The notes beneath the pieces were generated by a model, which saw only the letters and a program-made list of their open reading frames with translations, did no database searches and had not been told where the DNA came from. This document shows, piece after piece, positions 1 to 8,625 of a stretch of 32,930 nt of DNA. A program made the position numbers and the translations under genes. The stretch's first letter is position 1; every line of letters starts with the position of its first letter. This stretch comes from Pedobacter sp. ASV12 (GTDB lineage: Bacteria > Bacteroidota > Bacteroidia > Sphingobacteriales > Sphingobacteriaceae): assembly GCF_016429155.1 (NCBI RefSeq), contig NZ_JAELUC010000041.1:1-32930 (forward strand), read 5' to 3'.

Positions 1-416
1 TCGTAGGCCATGGGCTGCACCAGGTCGGCAAAGGAAGGGCTCCCCTGTACGGTTACCGTCTGCAGGGGCCTGCCCAGCCCGTCGAGGTACTGGATGGCCT
101 GGTTCTCCTCGCATACGCTGCGCGAGGTGTTGATGTTGCTGCTGTTTACCCCTGCGATCTTGAATACCCTCGAAAGCACGTAGTTCTGGTTGGCACTCGG
201 CGAAGACGCCAAGGGGTTGCAGAGCTGGAAGCTGGCACCGGTAAAGATGCGCACGCTGCTGCCGTACGGGACCTGGAACCCGTCGACCAGCGTGACGCTG
301 CCCGTGGCTTTGATCTCTGTTTGTCCGGTATAGCTTGACAGGGTGATATGCTGCTGGGCCATGGCCGTTCCCGAAAGGAGCAGCGAGGCCAAAAGGAAAA
401 ATCTGATGTTCTTCAT
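1..416 (-). CDS. DUF6443 / RHS-type secreted protein, N-terminal part (runs off the left edge)
   Basis: Reading minus from the ATG at 416, the frame encodes a signal peptide (MKNIRFFLLASLLLSGTAMAQ) followed by the conserved start of the Bacteroidota DUF6443 family: about residues 60-110 hold QNYVLSRVFKIAGV, then a cysteine-containing stretch and IQYLDGLGRPLQTV, ending at the window edge in QPMAYD. In this family DUF6443 opens a very long secreted protein with YD/RHS repeats and usually a variable C-terminal toxin or adhesive tip; that part lies outside the window. The start lies 6 bases after the stop of the upstream 1110-residue RHS-like gene, so the two are probably co-transcribed. GC content is clearly higher than in the T2SS-like region next door. 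Family assignment is by recognised motif; function (contact-dependent toxin or surface structure) is inference. Confidence 0.85.
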   Translation of the reverse strand, partial: MKNIRFFLLASLLLSGTAMAQQHITLSSYTGQTEIKATGSVTLVDGFQVPYGSSVRIFTGASFQLCNPLASSPSANQNYVLSRVFKIAGVNSSNINTSRSVCEENQAIQYLDGLGRPLQTVTVQGSPSFADLVQPMAY

Positions 417-422
417 GGGGCG

Positions 423-3400
423 TTAGTTCTTGTAGTGGTAGTCGTAGCTCTTGAGGATGTTTTTGTCTTGGTCTCTTACGTAGAGCAGCCGGCCATAGGG
501 GTCGTATTCGAAATAAGTGGTCAGGCCCTTGGCGTCCGTTTGGCTCGTAATGCCCACCAGTGGATCGTGCGTATAGCTTGTGAGCTGGGCATCGGCAGGA
601 TAAATGCTCACATCGTCATAAGCCGTGCCTGAAGACAATGTCATGCTGTTTCCTGTATAGGGTTCTACCTTTTGCTTCCAACTACCATCGAAATACCAAT
701 AGCTGATCACATAATTACGGCTATTGGGCCTGGTCCAGCTTACAGTATAAGCTCCTCCGCTCGACTTTTTACCTGTATGGGCATTACCTGCAGTTCCCGT
801 TTCTTCAAAGCCTTCAAAATAAAACTCCGTATCGAGCGCATTAGTTGCTGCCGCCAGCACCAAGGTGCCGTTGTAGCCCCATTTAAAACCCTGCTTCTTT
901 TGCTGGTCGTTAACCAGGGATACCAGGTTATAATTGGCATCATAGCCATAGCTCAACCTATTTTTATAAGCATTTGCAATCGTACTTCCCGTGTAGGCAG
1001 GGAAAGACACCGAATCTATAGGCTGTGCCAACTCTAGGCCGTAATAATTTTCTGGGAAAGTTCCCGGCTGATTTTTATAGGTAGTCAGCTCACCACCTAT
1101 GAGTTTGGTTGAAGTGCTATTTTTGGTATAGATTCTTTTTTCTACTACCGGATTGGAATAATAGCTCGATAGCGGATTGATATCTTTTGGATAACGGAGC
1201 GAAACCAGGGTTTGTTCCCCATTGCTTTTGTTAGACAGTTGCCTAGTTAGCTGGATATGGGCCGGGTTATCATAAAAATATTGATAGCTTGTGGTAATGG
1301 TCTTTGTGGTATCGGCCTGATCGTATAGGGTTTCTGTTTTGCCCGTTGGAAAACTCCACGACGAATAGAGATTAAAATAATTCACCACAAATTCGGGGCC
1401 TCTCGGAGCTGGGCCACTCTGCGGAAATCGCTGTGGAATAGCCGGTTTATACAAAGCTACCTTTGCACCCCTCACAACGTATTCATGTGGATAGCTTGAG
1501 CTTGGTCCATAAGTCATTTTATAAGTATTGACTGTTTTTTTAACTGGCAGGTATTTTGCCAATGTTTCATTCCAAGCAAATTCTTTTGTTTCCAACGGCA
1601 GGCCGTCAACCCAATCATTGCTGATCATCGCGCCAAACGGGTACTCCGGGCTACCCGAAATATCTCCAAAATGCGAAAAACGGTTAAGGGTATAGCCTTT
1701 GTGTTGGTCTTCTACGTATACGCTCACTTCGGCATAGGCTACCGGCCCTCCCTGTGCACGCCCGATAGGGGTCAAACTCGATGTAGATTGGGCATAGAAC
1801 AGACAATCGTAATACTGCTGCGAGTCATCATTAAATCCTTCTTTATTGTAGATATATTCATATCTTGGCGTATATCCATTCACGCCGGCAGAAAGGCCGG
1901 AACCGTCAGATCTGTTATAATCATAATATGTCTTTTTACTATTGCCAACAATTGGGTTATCAGTAATCCGCTTAATCCTTAGGCCTCCAGTTATTTTGTT
2001 CGTATTGGTAGCTGGCGCTAATTCCGTTTCATGCCAATAAACCTCAATAAACCCAGTATTTCCTAACCCAATATAAGGTATGTTAAGATAATAATTTCCA
2101 GGATCTAGTGATAAATTGGTGTTCCCGAGAACCGGCGATTCCCCAAAAAATTGGTATAGAACATGATGATTAGCATCCAGAATCTGTACTGGACAGCCAT
2201 CACAACCAATTCCTGTGTCTGGATCACCAGCATAGGTACCTCTATGTTTAATCGTAAATCTTGACCCGCTAATACCAACTGTAAATGGGACAACCACTGC
2301 AGAATCAATCGACTCATAGGCCGCAGCGACATGAATTACATCCTTTTGATAAGGCACCGTTCCATAAGGAAATGTATTCGATTCAAACTCAAATTCGGAA
2401 TTACCACCCGTAGGATAGCTTATTTTTTTCAAAATCCCATTTTGTGCAGCTAAATCCGAAGGCTCACGATCTCCTCCGGTTAGAAAGCCCTTGTCAGGGT
2501 TGGCCGGCAACAGGGTCGAGTTGCCAGAGCCATTATAAAAGCCCCAGTGATCCTGTGATTTGCTGAGGCGTTTTGGCAACAGGCTTTCATTATACTGGAA
2601 ATAGTAAGGGTTTTCTCCTGCTTTTTGTACACTTTCCAATCGCAAGCGGTAATCATCGGGATCGGCAGATCCTGTTGTAGAAACGTAATAGCCATAGGTA
2701 AAGGTAAAAGTAGCAATCACCGTATTGGTATTGGCATTTTTTACCACAATAGAGGTTAGTGCCGACGAGCCGGGCAAATCCGTTCTGCTTTGCGCATAGT
2801 AAAAGTTGATCTCTACGCCGTTGCTCGCCGTTATTTTCTTTATCCTCGAAGCTGCTACATGGCTGGTGCTTTCGGTAAGGGTATTGGTAGGCATAATCCC
2901 TGCACAACCGTACTGGTCTGGATATCTGCTATAACGCGTTTCTGAAGCCTGGTTTTTAAAGCTGTAAGAATAGGTTTCGTAGGTATAATTGATTTCTTCG
3001 TTAAAAGGCGTACTTATTTTACCCGGATACATGGCATTGCTCTGGTAGCTTGGGGCAGCACCGTTAGCAGAAAGCCCACCAAAATATTGATAATTTGTGG
3101 TGGTCAGATCAGCACCCACAAACTGGAATACATTATCGTTCTCGTCTGTGATTTCGTTACCCTCCCAAATCCTTACATTTTGATAAGGCATGGTATAGAT
3201 GGTTCCATCCTGTCCATAAAAATACTTGAAAGACTTGCCATTGATGTTCACATAGTACAAATCAGGTTGCGTATCATAATGGTCTTCCGCAATTTCGGTC
3301 ATGAAGTCGTATTTTGGATCGGAAAGATAGGGATCCAATGCGCCCCACTGCGTTTGCAGGCTGCCGGTTTGCGGCAAACGGTAAATATTGGGTACATTAA

Positions 3401-3755
3401 GCCATCCCCCCGCTTCTTGATCAGGAATTCCGTTCACATTAGCGGTAATCGATCCGCCAAAATTTAGCGACCAGCCGAGGCCTACGTTACTAGCTATCTC
3501 ATCTACTTTGATACCTCCCGCATGGTAGCTCAAAGAAATAGGCACCTTGATGCCTTTAAGGTCGATGGTATAAATTGGAATACCAATACTGGGAACTCCC
3601 GTATAGAGCGAAACCGGTATTTCGCCATACTTGGCAAAGCTAGCCGCCTCTGCCGAAGCAGGTATTACGTTTAACTTTGGAACGGTTGAGGATGTCGAGG
3701 TTTGGGCGTAAGCGCCTAGGCTGCAAAGCAGCAAAAACAAGAGTAGCTGTTTCAT
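423..3755 (-). CDS. Large secreted RHS/YD-repeat-like protein (1110 aa)
   Basis: The protein starts with a signal peptide (MKQLLLFLLLCSLGAYAQ). A conserved N-terminal region follows (about residues 40-100: GEIPVSLYTGVPSIGIPIYTIDLKGIKVPISLSYHAGG is its recognisable core, with the VGLGWSLNFGG motif after it). The body is Tyr/Asn/Gly-rich and beta-like. It ends with one clear YD repeat (TTYFEYDPYGRLLYVRDQDKN) at the extreme C-terminus. This family is common in Bacteroidota as the gene just ahead of a DUF6443-RHS gene; the same order is seen here with a 6-base gap. It lacks the RHS core motif (DPxGRF...DP) and any toxin tip, so it may be an accessory or partner of the downstream RHS protein. The start at 3755 is set by the signal peptide. 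Role is inferred from family context only. Confidence 0.9.
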   Translation of the reverse strand: MKQLLLFLLLCSLGAYAQTSTSSTVPKLNVIPASAEAASFAKYGEIPVSLYTGVPSIGIPIYTIDLKGIKVPISLSYHAGGIKVDEIASNVGLGWSLNFGGSITANVNGIPDQEAGGWLNVPNIYRLPQTGSLQTQWGALDPYLSDPKYDFMTEIAEDHYDTQPDLYYVNINGKSFKYFYGQDGTIYTMPYQNVRIWEGNEITDENDNVFQFVGADLTTTNYQYFGGLSANGAAPSYQSNAMYPGKISTPFNEEINYTYETYSYSFKNQASETRYSRYPDQYGCAGIMPTNTLTESTSHVAASRIKKITASNGVEINFYYAQSRTDLPGSSALTSIVVKNANTNTVIATFTFTYGYYVSTTGSADPDDYRLRLESVQKAGENPYYFQYNESLLPKRLSKSQDHWGFYNGSGNSTLLPANPDKGFLTGGDREPSDLAAQNGILKKISYPTGGNSEFEFESNTFPYGTVPYQKDVIHVAAAYESIDSAVVVPFTVGISGSRFTIKHRGTYAGDPDTGIGCDGCPVQILDANHHVLYQFFGESPVLGNTNLSLDPGNYYLNIPYIGLGNTGFIEVYWHETELAPATNTNKITGGLRIKRITDNPIVGNSKKTYYDYNRSDGSGLSAGVNGYTPRYEYIYNKEGFNDDSQQYYDCLFYAQSTSSLTPIGRAQGGPVAYAEVSVYVEDQHKGYTLNRFSHFGDISGSPEYPFGAMISNDWVDGLPLETKEFAWNETLAKYLPVKKTVNTYKMTYGPSSSYPHEYVVRGAKVALYKPAIPQRFPQSGPAPRGPEFVVNYFNLYSSWSFPTGKTETLYDQADTTKTITTSYQYFYDNPAHIQLTRQLSNKSNGEQTLVSLRYPKDINPLSSYYSNPVVEKRIYTKNSTSTKLIGGELTTYKNQPGTFPENYYGLELAQPIDSVSFPAYTGSTIANAYKNRLSYGYDANYNLVSLVNDQQKKQGFKWGYNGTLVLAAATNALDTEFYFEGFEETGTAGNAHTGKKSSGGAYTVSWTRPNSRNYVISYWYFDGSWKQKVEPYTGNSMTLSSGTAYDDVSIYPADAQLTSYTHDPLVGITSQTDAKGLTTYFEYDPYGRLLYVRDQDKNILKSYDYHYKN

Positions 3756-4103
3756 TTATTCGATTGCGTTCTGGATTTCTATAAGTTTGGCCTTAAAGAA
3801 ACGTGTTACTTATCTGCCCCCAAGATGTAAACAAAAATCGAATAAAAAAAACTTTTTCCCCAACAGTTGTTTTCGCAGGACGAACGTATCGAATCGCAGG
3901 ATGAACGTGCGTTTGGGCAGGATATTACGATTCCGAAACCAGGACTTTTACGTCTGTTTTTCAAGCGCTTTCCGGAGTAATTCTGCATGAAAACCGATTT
4001 TAGATTGGACTTGCATCAACAACAGATAAAATCCACTCCAGATGGATACCGGATTGCCATCCTACAGCATAAGCCAATCTTCTCATTGACCAATGAATCA
4101 TCT
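3756..4103. other. Gene-free stretch upstream of the RHS pair, with a 14-base direct repeat
   Basis: This 348-base interval lies between the stop of gspF and the start of the RHS operon, both on the minus strand. Short open frames exist on both strands but show no recognisable protein or ribosome-binding context. It should carry the promoter of the RHS pair, yet I see no exact TAnnTTTG box in the minus direction close to 3755. The visible structure is the tandem repeat listed separately at 3874-3908 and an A/T-rich run around 3828-3860. Confidence 0.6.
3874..3908 (-). promoter_or_regulatory. Candidate tandem operator (two 14-base direct repeats, 21-base period)
   Basis: Plus-strand copies CGCAGGACGAACGT (3874-3887) and CGCAGGATGAACGT (3895-3908) differ at one base and start exactly 21 bases apart, two helical turns. 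On the minus strand each unit reads ACGTTCGTC or ACGTTCATC followed by CTGCG. LytTR regulators bind paired 9-base direct repeats about 21 bases apart (AgrA), and the AlgR core is CCGTTCGTC, so a LytTR site is plausible. It lies about 120-150 bases upstream of the RHS operon start. No binding data; inferred from geometry and similarity. Confidence 0.35.
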
Positions 4104-5243
4104 TTAAAAACTATTGCTCATCTGGAACATTGGCAAGTACATCGCGATTAGGATTACGCCTACGGCCAATCCCAAAAAGATAATGATCAAGGGTTCTAAT
4201 AGGCCACTGATGGCATTGGTTTTATATTCTACTTCCTCGGTATACTGATTAGATAGCTGTTCAAAAAAGTACTCGAGCTTATTCACCTCTTCGGCAATTT
4301 TAATCATCTGGATAAACTTAACGGGATAGAATTCGTGCTTGGCCAAAGTAGCCGATAAACTGCTCCCCATCAAAATATCCTTTTCGGCCAGTGTAAGCGA
4401 TTGTTCTATGGGATAAAAAGTGATCATCTGTTTCACCATGCCCAAGGCCTGCAGCAAAGGCGTATTGGTTCCGGTAAGCAGGCGCATGGTATTGGCAAAA
4501 CGAGCCAGGTATATTTTTTTGAGGATATCGCCAACAATGGGAACTCGCAACAAGGTTAAGGACGACCATTTCTTGAACCAGGCTGTTTTTTTGCTAAATA
4601 AATAAACGGCCATGACGGCTACGATCAGCAATAAAATCAGGTAAATGTAACGATCGAACCAATCGGAAAAGCTTACAATGAGCGAAGTAATGTAAGGCAA
4701 CTTGCCACCAAAGCGCTTAAATACATCGGCAAACATAGGCACCACAAACTTGATCATGAAAAAGATGGCCGCAAAGGAAGTGCTCAAAACCAGCAGGGGA
4801 TAGGTGATAGCGCCCACGATTTTTCGTCGCTGACTGATTTTGCTCTTGAAATACTTGCCTAATTCGGTCAGTACTTCTGCCAAACGGCCAGTCTCTTCGC
4901 CGATGCGAACGCTATAGTATTCGTAACTGCTGAACTTCTCATTGTTTTTTAGGGTTTCCGATAAAGAATTTCCAGCCACCACTTCTTTTTGGATGGTTTC
5001 AAACAAGGCCACATCTTTGGCATTGGTATAAGAGCTTGCCGTTAGCTCCAAAGCCGTTTTAATATCGATACCAGACTGGATCAGCGTACCCAATTCATTG
5101 TAAAAAGCTTCTTTTTTCTTGTCGGGTAATTGGCCGTTGCCAAATGAAATATCCTTATTCAACAACTCGAAAAACGCCGAACCCGAATCTTTTTGGGGCG
5201 CTTTTTTGGGTTGCTGGTAATTGGAGATATTGATAGATGGCAT
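4104..5243 (-). CDS. Type II secretion/type IV pilus platform protein GspF/PilC-like
   Basis: The 379-residue protein has the two-copy T2SSF architecture: a cytoplasmic helical domain (about residues 45-150, including LIQSGIDIKTALELTASS and the later VRIGEETGRLAEVLTELGKYF), a membrane segment near 150-170, a second pair of transmembrane segments near 195-215 and 350-372, and the repeated domain around 245-345 (FANTMRLLTGTNTPLLQALGMV, then IKIAEEVNKLEYFFEQLSNQYTEE). GspF/PilC forms the inner-membrane platform that couples the assembly ATPase to pseudopilin insertion. It is the last gene of the operon and starts one base after the stop of the preceding pilin-like gene. No GspE/PilB ATPase is encoded in the window, so the motor must be elsewhere in the genome. 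Confidence 0.93.
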   Translation of the reverse strand: MPSINISNYQQPKKAPQKDSGSAFFELLNKDISFGNGQLPDKKKEAFYNELGTLIQSGIDIKTALELTASSYTNAKDVALFETIQKEVVAGNSLSETLKNNEKFSSYEYYSVRIGEETGRLAEVLTELGKYFKSKISQRRKIVGAITYPLLVLSTSFAAIFFMIKFVVPMFADVFKRFGGKLPYITSLIVSFSDWFDRYIYLILLLIVAVMAVYLFSKKTAWFKKWSSLTLLRVPIVGDILKKIYLARFANTMRLLTGTNTPLLQALGMVKQMITFYPIEQSLTLAEKDILMGSSLSATLAKHEFYPVKFIQMIKIAEEVNKLEYFFEQLSNQYTEEVEYKTNAISGLLEPLIIIFLGLAVGVILIAMYLPMFQMSNSF

Positions 5244-5244
5244 G

Positions 5245-5712
5245 TTAGTTAAAAAGATTTTGGGCGCTATAGGTTTTACTTAATTGTATGGGCACTTGAA
5301 TGCGTTGATCTAAATTCATTTTGAACCGCAGCTCGTCGATAGTATCTGGTTCTAAAACTTCCCGGCCTTCAAAAAAGAAGCCAACTTCGCTTGGTTTTAG
5401 CTTAAAGGTATCGGTATGCAGTTCGCCTGATTTTCTGAGCACGGCATCGGGACTAAAGATATAATAGATTTTTGAACTATCTTGTTGCAGCTCCACTCCT
5501 TCTTCATTTTTGAGCACCATATTGCTTTTCAGAAAATCCCTTTCCAAAACATGCCTCAGTGTAAGCACCACATCTGCCGTTTGGTTTTTCTGCTGAAAGC
5601 CGGCATAATATTTTGCAATAATGCCATAGGCCGAATAGCAGATGGCTATGCAGATAGCCGATAGCAGCATGGCTATAGTTACTTCGAATAACGTGTAGGC
5701 TTTAATCTTCAT
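5245..5712 (-). CDS. Prepilin-type N-terminal cleavage/methylation protein (GspJ-like minor pseudopilin)
   Basis: The 155-residue protein begins MKIKAYTLFEVTIAMLLSAI, a class III prepilin signal: short basic leader, cleavage expected after Ala5, Glu at position +5 of the mature chain (Y-T-L-F-E), then a hydrophobic helix of about 20 residues. The remainder is a small soluble domain with no cysteine pair. Its size and position next to a second pilin-like protein and GspF suggest a minor pseudopilin of the I/J type; which one cannot be decided by eye. It overlaps the preceding gene by 11 bases (5702-5712), indicating translational coupling. A prepilin peptidase and major pseudopilin are not in the window. 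Confidence 0.88.
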   Translation of the reverse strand: MKIKAYTLFEVTIAMLLSAICIAICYSAYGIIAKYYAGFQQKNQTADVVLTLRHVLERDFLKSNMVLKNEEGVELQQDSSKIYYIFSPDAVLRKSGELHTDTFKLKPSEVGFFFEGREVLEPDTIDELRFKMNLDQRIQVPIQLSKTYSAQNLFN

Positions 5713-6064
5713 GCTTGACCTGCTCTTTAAATAAACATTTGATGTTGCCCAAACTGGTTCCGTTCAGCTTTGCCTTGATTTCTAGCTTGGCAATTCCTGC
5801 AACCTCGCTGGGGCCAATGCTCAACTGGTAGTTTATGCTGTCTATCGTAACTTCTGTTGCTTCTAAATAACCATTTTTCTTTACCTGCTCACTAAGCAAT
5901 TGCAGCTGGTTCTGCGCTTGCAGTTTTTTGTAGGAAACTCCGGTACGCAGCACATTACCAAAAACCTGCATGGCAATGGCAAACACCACCATAATGATGA
6001 CCATGGCGATCAGCACCTCGATAAGTGTAGAGGCCTGTAGTTTTTTGTTGATCAGTTTAGCCAT
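5702..6064 (-). CDS. Prepilin-type N-terminal cleavage/methylation protein (GspI-like minor pseudopilin)
   Basis: This 120-residue protein starts MAKLINKKLQASTLIEVLIA followed by a hydrophobic helix. The cleavage site is expected after Ala11, giving S-T-L-I-E with Glu at +5, the residue needed for pilin assembly and N-methylation by the prepilin peptidase. The short C-terminal domain is typical for GspI-type minor pseudopilins. It overlaps the upstream GspK-like gene by 13 bases and the downstream pilin-like gene by 11 bases, so three pilin-like genes are tightly coupled. Pilin class is certain from the signal; the exact I/J/H label is inference. Confidence 0.88.
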   Translation of the reverse strand: MAKLINKKLQASTLIEVLIAMVIIMVVFAIAMQVFGNVLRTGVSYKKLQAQNQLQLLSEQVKKNGYLEATEVTIDSINYQLSIGPSEVAGIAKLEIKAKLNGTSLGNIKCLFKEQVKHED

Positions 6065-7287
6065 TTTAAAATCCGGTTTGGTCGTTGCTCCTTAAACAAC
6101 TTAGAGCTAAGATAGTAACGGCTCCTCGCTTTGCTGTTAAAAGCAACATCTATCAGGAAATTCTCATACAAGGTAAGCGGTGTTTTCATTAAAAACCTGT
6201 TACAGGAAACCTTGCCATTGATCTTGCTTCCCTTTTCAACCCGCAGCAAGCCCGTACTGTAAATTTCTCCTTGTACGCGTGTATCTTTGCCCAACCCAAT
6301 TAAGGTTTGTAAGGCGGTGCGCTCATTTTCGTGACTAAAAATGATGCCATCAAAATTAACATGATCGCCCAATACAATTTGAGGTTGCACTACCGATCTT
6401 TTGGTACGCATTACGCCCAATACGGATGGATATTTAAATTCGACGTTATCGGCTACCAAAATCGAATCGACGGCAAAAAGCTGGCAGCTTCCTTTAAAGC
6501 CCTGCTCTACCTTGATTAACGGAGCATAAATCTGAATACCATTTAATTGCGCGGTTGCCGAAATGGTAACCAACGAATCGGAAATCAATATGATGTTTCC
6601 TTCCAAATTAACATCGGCCAAATTGGCGATTTGTGGCAATTTAAATTTTTGGGTAGAATCCAAAAAAGAAACCCTGAGCTCGTTTTGTTGCAAGACGGGC
6701 AACTTTTGTGCCTGATTGGCAAATACTGCTTTCAGCCGTTCGAGAAGCTTTTCGTTTAAGGGCTTCAGCATACGTGTGCTGTTGCTGGTTTTGCCACCAA
6801 AAATGAGCTCTTTGCCCCCATCGTAGGGCTTGCCTTCGGCATACGACTGACGGATACCGGATTTAGGCAGTTCTACATTGCCGGTAATTCGGGTATGGCC
6901 ACTAATAGACAAAGGCCGGTCTTCATCGCTTAAATAGATAGCCGTAGAATCGGTAAGATTTCCGATTAAAAATGCGCGTTTCAAGGTATCCTGCTTCACA
7001 AAACTTTTCAAGATGGCCAAATCAAAAATACCCCAGTCTTTTTTATCCAGTTCCAAACTATCTAACTCATCGCCAAAAAGATCGAGGGTTTGTTTACCCT
7101 CCATAGCATCTTTGTTAGCCAAGGTGTATTCGATACCGGAGTTGAGGTTATTCAACAAGCGGTTGTAGCGGATTTCCTTTAAATAGCTATTGCGGTAATG
7201 TGCGGCCAGCATGATGAGCGAAGCCGAAACAATCGCAATAAAAAATGCGATCACAATAGCAAAATAAAGGGCGCCGGCTTTAAGCAT
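6052..7287 (-). CDS. GspK/PilX-like membrane-anchored protein of the T2SS-like operon (411 aa)
   Basis: The N-terminus (MLKAGALYFAIVIAFFIAIV, then SASLIMLAAHY) is a short basic leader with a long hydrophobic helix, like GspK or PilX, but there is no Glu at +5; GspK-type tip pilins also lack this Glu. The next 60 residues are helical. From about residue 120 the protein becomes beta-rich, with LSISGHTRITGNVELPKSGI and later VQGEIYSTGLLRVEKGSKIN, a pattern of short Gly/Ile/Val repeats resembling a right-handed beta-helix or bactofilin-like fold. It is much longer than the neighbouring pilin-like proteins. It precedes the two pilin-like genes with a 13-base overlap. I call it a pseudopilin-complex component on N-terminus and context; the beta-rich domain's job is unknown. 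Confidence 0.82.
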   Translation of the reverse strand: MLKAGALYFAIVIAFFIAIVSASLIMLAAHYRNSYLKEIRYNRLLNNLNSGIEYTLANKDAMEGKQTLDLFGDELDSLELDKKDWGIFDLAILKSFVKQDTLKRAFLIGNLTDSTAIYLSDEDRPLSISGHTRITGNVELPKSGIRQSYAEGKPYDGGKELIFGGKTSNSTRMLKPLNEKLLERLKAVFANQAQKLPVLQQNELRVSFLDSTQKFKLPQIANLADVNLEGNIILISDSLVTISATAQLNGIQIYAPLIKVEQGFKGSCQLFAVDSILVADNVEFKYPSVLGVMRTKRSVVQPQIVLGDHVNFDGIIFSHENERTALQTLIGLGKDTRVQGEIYSTGLLRVEKGSKINGKVSCNRFLMKTPLTLYENFLIDVAFNSKARSRYYLSSKLFKEQRPNRILKWLN

Positions 7288-7464
7288 TTTATTGGTTTAT
7301 TGGTTTATTAGCGTTATTCATTAGCCAACTAGAAGATTAGCTGATTAGTCATTGGCTAATTGCTTACTGAAGACCCAGGACATCCTCCACTTCCATTCGC
7401 TATTTCCATCGTACATTTTACATCTTACATCCTGTTAACTAAAAACTGAGAACCGTAAACTGGA
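7288..7464. other. Intra-operon spacer with short repeats and a 9-base inverted repeat
   Basis: This is the only long gap (177 bases) inside the operon. It holds repeated ATTGGTTT units (about 7291-7310), a perfect inverted repeat ATTAGCCAA (7320-7328) and TTGGCTAAT (7352-7360), and a run of ACATTTTACATCTTACATC near 7412-7432. There is no T tract, so it is not an obvious terminator. It could weaken read-through or process the transcript between the tail-fibre-like gene and the pilin-like genes. Confidence 0.4.
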
Positions 7465-8586
7465 CTACTTGTTCAATTTCTTCTTTAACTCGTCAATCTC
7501 TTTCTGTTGTTGGATGATATACAAAGTTAACTCTTCTACTTTTTGCAACAACTTGGTCTGCAGTTCGCTTACGCCAACCCCTTCCTGCTGCATGGCTTTG
7601 GCCGTCGGGATTTCGGGCAGGTGCTTGTTCTCTTTGATGAATTTTTCGACCTCGGCCAATGGGCGCAACCTGTAGTTGTTTTCGAATACAAAATCGGCAC
7701 CGGTGGTATTCACTACGATTTCGTTGGCGCGGGCCTTGCCGTTGACATCTAATTTATACGCGTTATTCGCTTGCGAAGTTTTGCCAATGAGGAGATTTCC
7801 GTTTTGGGTAATTCTCATTTTTTCGCTATTCTCTACCGGCATATCCGTATTTATCGGCCCTGTTATTCCGGTATGAAACGTAATGCCATAAATATAATTT
7901 AGAGAAATAAAGCTACTTGCATCATAGGGGTTAATGGTTTTCCTAATGGTGTTATTTGTAGCTCCGTTGGCTACATTGTTGCCCAGAATGGTTGATAAGC
8001 CACCAAGGGTTTCAGATAATGAGGCATAATTAATCAAATAACCCATTCCCCCATCAACTAATTTAACACTTCCATTAACGGTAAGCGGATAATTTGGGCT
8101 TACTGTACCAATACCCACATTACCTCCGGTGAATGCAAATTGACTGGCATCCATTTGTAGTTTTACATACGCTGAGTTTGCTCTATTATAGGCTTGTAGC
8201 CCAACAACACCTAATGGTTGTCGCAGATAAACCTCAAGTCCATCCTGATTTTGATCCGAAACAACAAATTTTTGCAATGGGCTAATCGTTCCAATGCCAA
8301 TGTTTCCATTGGGTAAGATAGCAAGTTTAGCGTTGGTATATTCGCCTCGGCTAACTATCCATGGACCTTCGTCGTGTTGGTTACCAAAAAACCAGCTTGG
8401 TGTACCATTCTGCAATAATGTCTGTATTCCCTGCAAATAGCCACCTTCATTAGTGTTTCTTTTGAGATTGATTATAGGAGAATAGCCATAAATTGTAGGA
8501 TTACCTGTGCTTGGATAATCATTAACCTGAGCAAAGCCAGCCAATGAAATTGCCATCAAAGGCAATAAGAGGTTAATTTTTTTCAT
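7465..8586 (-). CDS. Secreted tail-fibre-like protein with GIGT repeats and C-terminal coiled coil (373 aa)
   Basis: A signal peptide (MKKINLLLPLMAISLAGFAQ) is followed by repeats of the form NGNIGIGTISP (about residue 94), GGNVGIGTVSP (about 155) and a third NGNLLIGKTS copy, each leading into a short KLDVNG/LTVNG strand. The C-terminus carries the conserved Bacteroidota module YRLRPLAEVEKFIKENKHLP, an EIPTA segment and a coiled coil (about residues 335-373, VEELTLYIIQQQKEIDELKKK). Such proteins resemble trimeric phage tail-fibre or chaperone-type shafts and are common on Bacteroidota surfaces. Placed in a T2SS-like operon, it could be a secreted substrate or surface fibre. Family call is good; role is inference. 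Confidence 0.85.
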   Translation of the reverse strand: MKKINLLLPLMAISLAGFAQVNDYPSTGNPTIYGYSPIINLKRNTNEGGYLQGIQTLLQNGTPSWFFGNQHDEGPWIVSRGEYTNAKLAILPNGNIGIGTISPLQKFVVSDQNQDGLEVYLRQPLGVVGLQAYNRANSAYVKLQMDASQFAFTGGNVGIGTVSPNYPLTVNGSVKLVDGGMGYLINYASLSETLGGLSTILGNNVANGATNNTIRKTINPYDASSFISLNYIYGITFHTGITGPINTDMPVENSEKMRITQNGNLLIGKTSQANNAYKLDVNGKARANEIVVNTTGADFVFENNYRLRPLAEVEKFIKENKHLPEIPTAKAMQQEGVGVSELQTKLLQKVEELTLYIIQQQKEIDELKKKLNK

Positions 8587-8625
8587 ATTTAGATTTTTTT
8601 TGTACTCGGGTTACGGTTAAATAAT

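Noticed and set aside
7412..7432. ACAT-rich repeats as a CRISPR-like array
   Set aside because: Units are very short, irregular and without spacers.
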